Origin: JAFALX01 sp050734185
GTDB lineage: Bacteria > Chloroflexota > Dormibacteria > Aeolococcales > Aeolococcaceae
Assembly: GCA_050734185.1 (NCBI GenBank)
Contig: JBOHUE010000078.1
Coordinates: 1-19,450 of the forward strand
DNA length: 19,450 nucleotides
Direction of reading: 5' to 3'
Within the stretch, counting starts at the first letter, position 1, and every line of letters starts with the position of its first letter. This document shows positions 7,082-13,939 of the stretch, piece after piece. The notes below the pieces were generated by a model. That model searched no databases. It was given only the letters and a program-made list of their open reading frames with translations, and was not told the origin of the DNA. The position numbers and the translations under genes were made by a program.

Positions 7082-7969
7082 ATGGACAGCGTTCGCCTGA
7101 GCTTCTATTGCCCGGGATGCGAACCCGGCTACCACATGCCGTATCTGCGCGCAGCGGAGAACGGCCTGTTCGAGCAGCACGGGCTCGACGTCGAGCTGCT
7201 CGAACCGGCGCCGAAGGTGGCCAACATCATGCGTGTCGCCGATGGCGGCGCTGACTTCTGCCTGACCAGCGTCGCGTATTTCGTCAAGGCGCGGGCGCAG
7301 CGAGCCGACCTCCCGGCACGGTTTGCCGGGGTGATCACGCAGCGGAGCCCCATGGCCGCGGTGGTGCTGGAAGACTCACCGATTCAGGGGTTCGACGATC
7401 TGGCACCCGCGCGCGTGGGTGGGCGCGGAGAGGGTGGCCTGCTCACCGAGTATCTGGGCGCGCTGGCACACCTGGGCATCGCGACGCCCGAGGTCGTCGA
7501 GGTCGCGTACGAGGACGCGCCCGCGGCACTCCGTGACAAAGCGATCGACGTGATGGGCGACTTCGTCGACCTGCAGCCGAAGCTGCGCCATACGGCCGGA
7601 CCAATTCGGGCGCTGCCCTTCGGCATTGACGTGTACGCCAGCGGCCTGGTGGCCGCCGATCGCCGGCCACTCGAGCTGGTGGTACGCGTCCGGGCGGCTG
7701 TGGTCGAGGCACTGGCCCAGCACGCAGACGCTCCGGAGCGTGGTGTGAGTGCCCTGGTCGAGCGCTACCCCGACGCGAATGCCAACGACGCGCTCGAGGG
7801 ATGGCGCCTGATCGCGCCGCTGATCTTCACCGAGCGCGCGGTCGGCAGCATGACCGAGGAGGGTTGGCAGCGCAGCCTCGCGTACGCAGCGGCGGTCCAT
7901 GGGGCTCCGGTGCCCGACGCCGAGCGCGTCTTCCGCCCTGAGCTGCTCGAGGCGCCACAGCCGGTATAA
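7082..7969 (+). CDS. NMT1/THI5/SsuA-like substrate-binding-fold protein without signal peptide
   Basis: 295 residues. It resembles periplasmic binding proteins of the nitrate/sulfonate/taurine and THI5 group. The features are an N-terminal strand, the HMPYLRAAENGLFEQHGLDVELLEP block (very like the 'AKEKGFFKKEGLDVE' block of the family), and then VANIMRVADGGADFCLTSVAY. A second-domain region around residues 105-200 includes IDVMGDFVDLQPKL. No hydrophobic leader, Tat motif or lipobox is present. The sequence starts directly with the first strand (MDSVRLSFYCPGC), so the protein appears cytoplasmic. A CPGC pair lies at 10-13. ATG 7082 is supported by GGAG seven bases upstream. An in-frame GTG at 7007 overlaps the permease stop (GTGA) and would add 25 residues, still with no signal peptide. 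It may be a sensor, a THI5-like biosynthetic enzyme or a binding protein exported some other way; the function is open. Confidence 0.75.
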   Translation: MDSVRLSFYCPGCEPGYHMPYLRAAENGLFEQHGLDVELLEPAPKVANIMRVADGGADFCLTSVAYFVKARAQRADLPARFAGVITQRSPMAAVVLEDSPIQGFDDLAPARVGGRGEGGLLTEYLGALAHLGIATPEVVEVAYEDAPAALRDKAIDVMGDFVDLQPKLRHTAGPIRALPFGIDVYASGLVAADRRPLELVVRVRAAVVEALAQHADAPERGVSALVERYPDANANDALEGWRLIAPLIFTERAVGSMTEEGWQRSLAYAAAVHGAPVPDAERVFRPELLEAPQPV

Positions 7970-7977
7970 ACCGCGCG

Positions 7978-10900
7978 TCAGCAGGCGAGCAGTGACAGCT
8001 GTCGCGGAGCATCACGCGCGCGGCGCGAGGGCCATGGCGACGCGGCCTCGACGTAGCGGCACAGCGCATTAACCAGACGCATCTGCTCGGGCGTGCGGCA
8101 GCGTGTATGCAGCAGCGCCGGTGAGTGCACCAGCACGCTCACGCAGCGCGCGCGCGACACGGCGACGTTCAGGCGGTGTGTGCTGTACAGGAACTCGAGG
8201 TTGCGCGGCAGATCCTCGGTGCTCGAGGTCGCCATGCTGAAGATGCTCACCGCGGCCTCCTGACCCTGGAAGCGATCGACGGTGCCCACTCGCGCGCCGG
8301 CGGGGAGCTTCGCGGCGAGCGTCGCAACGTGCGCGTTGTACGGAGCGACCACGAGGATGTCCGCCACGCCAACAACGCGCTCGCTGCCGTCGCGATGGCG
8401 CCAGCGGCGCCCGAGCAGGTCGGTGAACACTTCGCGCACCCGCTCTGCCTCCGCGACAGAGAATGTGCGGTCGCCCTCGTGCTCCACCGGTACCTCGTAG
8501 AGGCCGCGCAGCGGTGTGCCGTTGACGCCGTCGACCGTCTGCACCCGCGTCGAGTCCACCGGCTCGAGACGGCCCTGATAGAAGGCTTCGGAGACGAACG
8601 CGCAGACCTCGGGTGCCATGCGCCACGTGCGGTCGAGGAAGATGCCGGCATCCGGCGCGATCGTGGGCTGGTCCCGCAGCAGATGCGCCAGCGCTGAGAC
8701 GCCGACACCCGGCGGGTGACTCCCCTGCACAACCTGCGCCAGCTGGCGCGGATCGCCGACCAGCACGAGGTTGCGCGCCGCCCGGCTGCACGCAACCACG
8801 TCGGCGAGTGACATCTGCGCGGCCTCGTCGACGATCAGGGTGTCGACGCAGCCGGCCGCGTTCGCATCCGCGAACAGCCATGCTGTCCCGCCGGCCACGT
8901 CCGCGTCGCCCGCCTCGAGCGCCGCGATCACCTCCTCGTTGCGATCCGCGCGACGAACACCACCGGCGCTGCATTGCTCGCCCTCGGCGCACTTCTGCAC
9001 GATGCGGAGCGTCTGCGAACGCGACGCCGCCGCATCCGCGATCTCCTCCAGCAGCCGGCCGATCACCTTGTGCGCGGTCGCGGTGACGCCGACTCGCCTG
9101 CCTCGAGCGACGAGCTCGAGCGCGATGCGTGCGGCGGTGAATGTCTTGCCCGACCCTGGCGGTCCCTGCACGGCAAGGCAGCCTCCATCAACCGACGCGG
9201 CGACACGCACCGCAGCGTCCTCCGCGCTCTCGCCAGGCCTGCGCAGCGGGCCACCACCTGCACCGCGTGGTGGCTTCCGCTGCAGCAGGTCGCGCGCCGC
9301 GCGATATGGACCATGCGCATCGATGCCGTGCTCAGCGACGTGCTGACCGGCGGAGACGAGCGATTCAGCCTGGGCGCGGGCGCCGAATGGTTGTCCTGGA
9401 AAGAGAAAGCGCGGCTCGCCGCGATCGGCCGTGGCGGTGCCGCGAACGAGGTCGACGGTGCCGGCGAGATTGTCGATCTGATTGACCGTGCCGGCGCGGC
9501 AGCCGTCGCGAGCGCCGTCGCGAAGACACGGCATCGTGGGGTTGCTGCCATCGCGGACGGCGTGCTCCTGCGGTTCGAACGTGTAGCGGACGATGTCCGA
9601 CTTCTTCTGCGTGCCGATCGTGCCCGCGGGGGTCAGCGGACCGAGCGCCTCACGGTCGTTCTGGAGTTCGTCCTCGGTCATGGCGACATGGCCGAACCAC
9701 CGCCACCACTCCACCTTCTGCTCGCGCCGGTGGTAGCCGAGCAGCTGTGCGAGGAGCCATGCCGCGTGCTGGCCGTCCGTGCGCTGCGCGGCATCGTCGG
9801 GAATGTCTGCGAACAGCCGCGCGCGGAGTCGCTCGGTTTCGTCGTCCTGCGAAGCGACCGACTCAGGCGCAGCGCCGTCGCGCACAGAGGGCCGCTCGAG
9901 CGCAACGCCCTGCTCGCGCACGACCTCGGCGCGCCGCTGCTCCAGCCAGTCGCGCAGCCGGGCGGTCGATACGCAGTCGACCTCGTTGTAGCGAACGATG
10001 CCCTCCAGCAGCGCGTCGTCACCGGTCTCGAGCCACTGCGCATAGGTGACGAGGCTCGACTCGGCGTCGGCAACGTCGCCCGAGCGCATCGGCATATACA
10101 GCCGCTCGACGTTCTTCAGGCCGTAGCCCTCGGTCGACAGTCGCAGGCTCTGGCGCACGACGCGATACAGATCGACCAGCACGGCGCCGCGCAGCAGACG
10201 ATCCACCTCCGGCTCACGTGTGGCGTGGCGGCCCATCAACCGCTGCAGCGCGCTGCGCTCGTAATCCGCGTAGTGGTAGACGTGCATCTCCGGATGCTCG
10301 TCCAAGCGCCGCATCAGCCAGTCGATGAACGACTCGAACGCGCGCCGCTCGTCCGCCGGCGTATGCCCCATCCACGAGCGGTACGCAAGCTCGCCGCCCA
10401 CCATCTCCACAACGCCGAAGAGGTACTCGATGCGCTCCTCGTGCGCGAACGTGTCGCCCTCCATGTCGAAGAACACATCCCAGCGCGACGGCACTGGAAG
10501 CGCCTCGAGCCCGAACCCCGGCTCGGCCCGCGGCAGCAGCTCCCACAGCGGCGGCGCGTCAGGATGTGCAGCGCCCGCCACCTGCAGGCGCGCCTGCGCG
10601 CGCAGCGCCTCGAGCGCAGGCTGCGCGATGCCCGCGACCCCCTCCTGCGGCGGCAACACCGCGAGCTCCTCGACACGGCGCACGCCCGCGGCGTTGAGCT
10701 TGTGGATCTGATCGCGACGCATGCGCGCCACCAACGACAGATGCGCGTCGGCGCGGCGGCGTCCGTCGCAAAACGCGGCGTAGTCACAGATGCCGCAGTG
10801 CGCCACCTTCTCGGGGTAGCTGCCGGCTCCCCGAACGGCCGTCAGCAGCTGCTCACGAATCATGCGGTGGTACGCCGCGAAGTCGGAGACGAGGAAGGTG

Positions 10901-11448
10901 CCTGTGCTGCCGTCGCCGAGCGCGACGTGCATGTGCTCGGGCTGTGCACCCATCGCGCGAGCCGCGTGCAGCGAGTACTCCGAAAGCTGCAGCAGCGCTT
11001 CGACGCGCACGTGCCGTGCCAGCTTGGCGTCGTAGACCTCGTAGGAGTGATCACCGAGCGCGCTCGGTCGCTCGACGCGCACGAGGAAGTCTGCTCGTCC
11101 CTGCCAGACACCGTCGAAGAAGAACGGCTGAGAGATGATGTCCCATCCCTCGCGCATTGCGGCGAGCGTCTCGTCGGCGGCGCGCTCGAGATCCGCGAGG
11201 TGCTCGGCACTGCGCGTGTCGTCAGGGTTGAACGGACGCACTCGCGCTCCGGCCGCCTGCTTCATCTCCAGCCACCGCGACTCGTGCTCGCCGCCGAGGC
11301 GCGCCAGCAGCTCGGACAATGGCGTCGTGGCGCGCGGCAATTGCTCACCGTGCGCTCGCAGCACCTCGAGCTGGGTGAGGTGCTCGCAGGCGAGGAAGTC
11401 CGACAGGTCGGTGGCGCCGAGGACCAGGCGGCCGTCGATGCTGCGCAT
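7978..11448 (-). CDS. RecB/Cas4-like nuclease - RNase H-like exonuclease - SF1 helicase fusion (TM0106 family type)
   Basis: 1156 residues, ATG 11448, with a GGAG about nine bases upstream. Residues 1-240 form a PD-(D/E)XK nuclease of the RecB/Cas4 kind: GRADFLV (Asp120) and YEVYDAKL (Asp140, Lys142). One cysteine near the start (Cys21) and a CGIC...C cluster (Cys218, Cys221, Cys227) are spaced as in Cas4/AddB iron-sulfur nucleases. Residues about 320-505 form a DEDD RNase H-like exonuclease: FFDMEGD (Asp328, Glu330), YHYADYE (Asp395), YNEVDC (Asp491). Residues about 740-1130 form a Dna2/Upf1-type SF1 helicase: Walker A QGPPGSGKT (761-769), VDEAAQ (873-878), VGDPRQL (897-903), TWRMAPEV, TVDRFQGQE (1056-1064) and RLNVAVSRA (1092-1100). 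The last seven residues, QLSLLAC, contain a sliding-clamp-type peptide. A role in DNA end processing, repair or defence is inferred; the family is not well characterised. The open frame continues upstream to 12228 but is antisense to GNAT there and has no domain. Confidence 0.93.
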   Translation of the reverse strand: MRSIDGRLVLGATDLSDFLACEHLTQLEVLRAHGEQLPRATTPLSELLARLGGEHESRWLEMKQAAGARVRPFNPDDTRSAEHLADLERAADETLAAMREGWDIISQPFFFDGVWQGRADFLVRVERPSALGDHSYEVYDAKLARHVRVEALLQLSEYSLHAARAMGAQPEHMHVALGDGSTGTFLVSDFAAYHRMIREQLLTAVRGAGSYPEKVAHCGICDYAAFCDGRRRADAHLSLVARMRRDQIHKLNAAGVRRVEELAVLPPQEGVAGIAQPALEALRAQARLQVAGAAHPDAPPLWELLPRAEPGFGLEALPVPSRWDVFFDMEGDTFAHEERIEYLFGVVEMVGGELAYRSWMGHTPADERRAFESFIDWLMRRLDEHPEMHVYHYADYERSALQRLMGRHATREPEVDRLLRGAVLVDLYRVVRQSLRLSTEGYGLKNVERLYMPMRSGDVADAESSLVTYAQWLETGDDALLEGIVRYNEVDCVSTARLRDWLEQRRAEVVREQGVALERPSVRDGAAPESVASQDDETERLRARLFADIPDDAAQRTDGQHAAWLLAQLLGYHRREQKVEWWRWFGHVAMTEDELQNDREALGPLTPAGTIGTQKKSDIVRYTFEPQEHAVRDGSNPTMPCLRDGARDGCRAGTVNQIDNLAGTVDLVRGTATADRGEPRFLFPGQPFGARAQAESLVSAGQHVAEHGIDAHGPYRAARDLLQRKPPRGAGGGPLRRPGESAEDAAVRVAASVDGGCLAVQGPPGSGKTFTAARIALELVARGRRVGVTATAHKVIGRLLEEIADAAASRSQTLRIVQKCAEGEQCSAGGVRRADRNEEVIAALEAGDADVAGGTAWLFADANAAGCVDTLIVDEAAQMSLADVVACSRAARNLVLVGDPRQLAQVVQGSHPPGVGVSALAHLLRDQPTIAPDAGIFLDRTWRMAPEVCAFVSEAFYQGRLEPVDSTRVQTVDGVNGTPLRGLYEVPVEHEGDRTFSVAEAERVREVFTDLLGRRWRHRDGSERVVGVADILVVAPYNAHVATLAAKLPAGARVGTVDRFQGQEAAVSIFSMATSSTEDLPRNLEFLYSTHRLNVAVSRARCVSVLVHSPALLHTRCRTPEQMRLVNALCRYVEAASPWPSRRARDAPRQLSLLAC

Positions 11449-11717
11449 CAGCGCGGCTCCGTGCCGCCGATGAGCACACGAGGGCGCAGAGGCAGCGAGA
11501 GCTGGGGGCTGCGCCCGGCGCGCCGCCGCCCTGGCACGGCCCGTCTCCACGCCACCGGCTCGGGCCGGCGCAACGGCGCCGTCACCCGGAACAGCTCGGC
11601 GTGTTCTTCGAGCAGGCGCGCCGCCAGGTCCGCGTAGCGCGGCAGCGCTCCAGGCTCGTCCGTCTGGGGCAGGTTGCTCGGCTCCATGGGGACGATCGTG
11701 CGCGGGAGCGACGACAT
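11448..11717 (-). CDS. small protein with a clamp-binding-like QLSLPL peptide, coupled to the nuclease-helicase
   Basis: 89 residues and not recognised as any family. ATG 11717 has a GGAG ten bases upstream; a second in-frame ATG at 11687 lacks one. Its TGA shares one base with the helicase start (TGATG), so the two are almost certainly co-translated. The N-terminal third is Pro/Ser-rich. Residues 26-45 (LPRYADLAARLLEEHAELFR) should form an amphipathic helix. A Pro/Arg-rich linker leads to SPQLSLPLRPRVL. QLSLPL (72-77, bases 11487-11504) is the same hexapeptide I recall as the sliding-clamp-binding motif of E. coli Hda. There is no membrane helix, signal or cysteine. It may be an adaptor placing the nuclease-helicase at the replication clamp; this is inference. 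The alternative is a chance open frame, made less likely by the stop/start overlap and the Shine-Dalgarno. Confidence 0.6.
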   Translation of the reverse strand: MSSLPRTIVPMEPSNLPQTDEPGALPRYADLAARLLEEHAELFRVTAPLRRPEPVAWRRAVPGRRRAGRSPQLSLPLRPRVLIGGTEPR

Positions 11718-11732
11718 CAGCCTGTCGCTCCG

Positions 11733-11738
11733 TAAGGT
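11733..11738 (+). promoter_or_regulatory. putative -10 box (TAAGGT) of the GNAT gene, leaderless type
   Basis: TAAGGT fits TAnnnT and lies exactly 8 bases before the ATG at 11747, with no Shine-Dalgarno between. This matches a start of transcription at or next to the start codon. It sits in the 29-base divergent gap between the small-protein gene and GNAT, so the two promoters must overlap. Confidence 0.5.
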
Positions 11739-11746
11739 TGGTTTCC

Positions 11747-12259
11747 ATGTCAGGCCAGATCGAGGTGCGGCCGGTCCGCGCCGAGGAGTACACAGCGGCC
11801 GGCCAGGCGACCGCCAACGCGTACCGCGAGTTCATCCCGCCCGGGGTGACCGTGTGGCACGCATACCTGGAGCTCATCGCTGATGTCGCCGGGCGCGCCG
11901 GGAAGACAACGGTGCTGGTGGCGCTCGTCGACGGCGCCATCGCGGGCACCGCGACCGTGGAGCTGGACCAGCGGGTCGAGCCGGCCTGGCGCGATCCGGT
12001 CGCATCGGACCAGGCACACCTGCGCATGCTGGGCGTTGATCCGGCGTACCGCCGCCGTGGCGTCGCCCGCGCGCTGATGCAGGCGGTCATCGAGCTTGCG
12101 CGGGCACACAATCGCACGCGTCTGACACTCGAGACAACGCCGCAGATGCTGGCCGCGCAGCGCATGTACGAGTCGATGGGGTTCGAGGCCCGCGGGCGGG
12201 AGGCGTTTGAGGGGATGCATCTCCTCAACTACGAGCTGCGACTGCCGGCGCGCTGCTAG
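11747..12259 (+). CDS. GNAT family N-acetyltransferase
   Basis: 170 residues. It is a Gcn5-related acetyltransferase, moving an acetyl group from acetyl-CoA to an amine. Motif A is HLRMLGVDPAYRRRGVARAL (91-110), with RRRGVA forming the pyrophosphate-binding loop. Motif B is ETTPQMLAAQRMYESMGFEA (about 129-148), with the usual YESMGF. The N-terminal EVRPVRAEEYTAAGQ strand-helix is also typical. The acceptor cannot be told from sequence. The TAAGGT box eight bases before ATG 11747 supports this start over the TTG at 11738. The WYL regulator follows after only 11 bases, and its own -10 box overlaps this gene's TAG stop. It is divergent from the small protein and nuclease-helicase pair. There is no ribbon-helix-helix partner beside it, so a GNAT toxin is unlikely. 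Confidence 0.9.
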   Translation: MSGQIEVRPVRAEEYTAAGQATANAYREFIPPGVTVWHAYLELIADVAGRAGKTTVLVALVDGAIAGTATVELDQRVEPAWRDPVASDQAHLRMLGVDPAYRRRGVARALMQAVIELARAHNRTRLTLETTPQMLAAQRMYESMGFEARGREAFEGMHLLNYELRLPARC

Positions 12260-12262
12260 ATT
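12257..12262 (+). promoter_or_regulatory. putative -10 box (TAGATT) of the WYL regulator, leaderless type
   Basis: TAGATT begins on the TAG stop codon of the GNAT gene and ends 8 bases before the ATG at 12271, the same spacing as for GNAT. There is no Shine-Dalgarno between. This suggests a leaderless regulator transcript independent of read-through from GNAT. Confidence 0.5.
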
Positions 12263-12270
12263 CGTACGCC

Positions 12271-13236
12271 ATGCCGTACGAGTCCGGCGAGAAGTTCATC
12301 CGCGTCATGCAGCTGTTCCGGCGGCTGAGCGAGACAGAGACGGGCGTGACCACGAAGCAGCTCGCCGAAGAGCTGGAGGTGAACCAGCGCACGGTGCAGC
12401 GCTACGTGCAGCTGCTGCGCGACAGCGCCGGCATCGACATCGAGGAGCGCGACTCGCGCCTGCGCATCGGGCCGGGCACGCGGTTGCCGGCGATGCAGCT
12501 CAACCGATACCAGGCGACGCTCCTGCTCGTGGCCCTGCGATTGCTGCAGCAGCTGCGACCCGAACACGATCCCGACATGGTGGGCGCGCTGGCGCAGCTG
12601 TCGCGCGCGCTGCGCGTGCCGCTCGTGACCCGCTACCTCGAGCGGACATTGCGCACCGTCGAGGAACGGCCGCGCAACGCGGTGCGCTCCGAGATCGAGC
12701 GTACCGTCGTCGACGGCTTCGTCGACTCGCGCTCCCTCGAGGTGTCGTACGTCGACGGCGCCGGGCGCGCCACCACGCGCACGCTGCAGCCATTCTTCAT
12801 CGAGCCAGGCGCGCAGGGCCGGCACATCTACGTGTTCGCACACGATTCGCTCTCCGCCGAGGTGCGTCCCTTCCGTTTGGATCGCATCCAGAGCGCGCGG
12901 CTGCTGCCGCTGACGTTCGAGGCGCCGGCTGACTTCGACATCGACCGCGTGATCAGCACCTCGTGGGGCGTGTGGCAGTCGGACAACCCGGACCACGTCG
13001 TCCTGCGCTTCACCGCCGACGGCGCGCGGTTGCTGCAGCAGAGCCGCTGGCAACCGAGCGCCGAGATCGTCCAGCTCCACGGCGGCGGCGTCGAGATGCG
13101 CGTCGACGTCGCCAGCGAGGTCGAGATGCGACCCTGGGTGCTCGGCTGGGGCCCGCTGGTCACCGTGTGCGAGCCGGACTCCCTGCGCAACTTCGTCGCC
13201 GACTCGGCGCGCGGTATCGCCGCGCTGTATTCGTAG
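12271..13236 (+). CDS. HTH-WYL-WCX transcriptional regulator
   Basis: 321 residues. The N-terminal winged helix-turn-helix (about 1-66) contains GVTTKQLAEELEVNQRTVQRYVQLLRD, the HTH_11-type DNA-binding unit. A helical linker follows to about 140. The WYL domain (about 150-215) has LEVSYVDGAGR, then HIYVFAHDSLSAEVRPFRLDRI, where the RPFRLDRI block is the family signature for ligand sensing. The C-terminal WCX-type extension (about 225-318) has VVLRFTADGARLLQQSRW and MRPWVLGWGPLVTVCEPDSLRNF. Such regulators sense nucleic acid or nucleotide ligands. Some (BrxR, CapW) control phage-defence operons and others (PafBC) the DNA-damage response in actinobacteria. Here it lies beside GNAT and divergent, two genes away, from a nuclease-helicase, so control of that pair is possible but not shown. 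Confidence 0.9.
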   Translation: MPYESGEKFIRVMQLFRRLSETETGVTTKQLAEELEVNQRTVQRYVQLLRDSAGIDIEERDSRLRIGPGTRLPAMQLNRYQATLLLVALRLLQQLRPEHDPDMVGALAQLSRALRVPLVTRYLERTLRTVEERPRNAVRSEIERTVVDGFVDSRSLEVSYVDGAGRATTRTLQPFFIEPGAQGRHIYVFAHDSLSAEVRPFRLDRIQSARLLPLTFEAPADFDIDRVISTSWGVWQSDNPDHVVLRFTADGARLLQQSRWQPSAEIVQLHGGGVEMRVDVASEVEMRPWVLGWGPLVTVCEPDSLRNFVADSARGIAALYS

Positions 13237-13254
13237 CGAACCCGACGGTCGCCG

Positions 13255-13266
13255 GCCCGATCGGGC
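13255..13266. repeat. 12-bp perfect palindrome between the WYL and SRPBCC genes
   Basis: GCCCGATCGGGC lies 18 bases after the WYL stop and 29 before the SRPBCC start. CATGAT at 13266-13271, a weak -10 candidate, abuts it. It could be an operator, for instance for the WYL protein, or part of a weak terminator, although no T-run follows. In such GC-rich DNA a palindrome of this length can also arise by chance. Confidence 0.35.
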
Positions 13267-13295
13267 ATGATGCTCGCGATGGCCGGAGCCTGACC

Positions 13296-13745
13296 ATGGA
13301 CGTTGACGTCACGACGGAGACCGAGATTGCATGCCCGCGCGAACGGGTCGCGTTGTTCGCCGCCGCACCCGAGAACGCGACCAGGTGGTACGCCAACATC
13401 AGGTCGTCACGGATGCTCACGCCCGAGCCGCTCGCTACGGGGTCGCGCGTCGCATTCTCGGCGAAATTTCTCGGCCGCAGCCTCGACTACACGTACGAGA
13501 TCGTGGAGTACATCGCCGGCGAGCGCCTGGTGATGCGCACGGCCGACGGGCCGTTCGCCATGGAGACAACGTACGAGTGGAGCGACGTGGCCGGCGGCGG
13601 CACAAGGATGGTCCTGCGCAATCGCGGGCGCCCGTCAGGGTTTGCCGCGATCATGGGCGGTGCCATGGAAGCAGCGATGCGCCGCGCCAATCGCAAAGAT
13701 CTGGCTCGCCTCAAGGCAATTCTCGAGACGGAAGACGCGTCCTAA
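13296..13745 (+). CDS. SRPBCC (START-like) family protein
   Basis: 149 residues. ATG 13296 is supported by GGAG at 13285-13288. The pattern is that of the polyketide-cyclase/START-like fold. A first strand VTTETEIACPRERVALFAAAPENATRWY (a 'PxxxVfxflsdpenxxxW'-type start) is followed by LTPEPLATGSRVAFSAKFLGRSLDYTYEIVEYIAGERLVMRTADGPF. Then come a TTYEWSDVAGGGTRMVLRNRG strand pair and a long C-terminal helix (about 115-145) that closes the hydrophobic cavity. Such proteins bind or act on hydrophobic ligands; the ligand is unknown. Its TAA overlaps the TAG of the convergent DUF2795 gene by two bases. Confidence 0.82.
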   Translation: MDVDVTTETEIACPRERVALFAAAPENATRWYANIRSSRMLTPEPLATGSRVAFSAKFLGRSLDYTYEIVEYIAGERLVMRTADGPFAMETTYEWSDVAGGGTRMVLRNRGRPSGFAAIMGGAMEAAMRRANRKDLARLKAILETEDAS

Positions 13746-13939
13746 GGCTTGTCGCCGAAGGCCGCAGTGAGAACCGACTCGATCCCCTCGTACGCGCCTT
13801 CGTCGAGACGCTCCAGCTTCTCGAGGACGGCGTCGTCCGCACCTTCGGTGATCGCGTGCGCGATGAGATCCTGCTTGCTCGCGGGAAACACGACGCCGCC
13901 GAGCGCCGACTGAAGGTCGACAGGAGTGAGGTCAGTCAC
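13742..13939 (-). CDS. DUF2795 domain protein, third gene of the msrA-msrB operon
   Basis: 65 residues. GTG 13939 overlaps the msrB TGA (GTGA), so translation is coupled. The protein matches the DUF2795 pattern well: LQSALGGVVFPASKQDLIAHAITEGADDAVLEKLERLDEGAYEGIESVLTAAF. It shows the 'FPAsKxdLixxAxxxGAdxxvlxxLexL' core that makes a small helical domain. No catalytic residues, cysteine or membrane helix are present. DUF2795 proteins are common in actinobacteria and of unknown role. Tight coupling to two methionine sulfoxide reductases hints at a link with oxidative damage. A longer frame upstream to 14137 only reads msrB out of frame. Confidence 0.85.
   Translation of the reverse strand: MTDLTPVDLQSALGGVVFPASKQDLIAHAITEGADDAVLEKLERLDEGAYEGIESVLTAAFGDKP

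Noticed and set aside
7978..11448. CRISPR-associated Cas4 locus
   Set aside because: The nuclease part is Cas4-like only in motif and cysteine layout. No repeat array, cas1 or cas2 lies in the window, and the chain continues into exonuclease and helicase domains.
8974..11637. 887-codon open frame on the plus strand antisense to the nuclease-helicase
   Set aside because: It is Arg/Ala/His-rich without domain motifs, while the opposite strand carries complete nuclease and helicase motifs. Long antisense frames are expected at this GC content.
11449..12228. N-terminal extension of the nuclease-helicase frame by 260 codons
   Set aside because: It would run antisense through the whole GNAT gene, has no domain, and the family N-terminus with a Shine-Dalgarno begins at 11448.
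11747..13236. GNAT plus regulator as a toxin-antitoxin pair
   Set aside because: GNAT toxins pair with small ribbon-helix-helix antitoxins, usually upstream. Here the partner is a 321-residue WYL regulator downstream with its own promoter.
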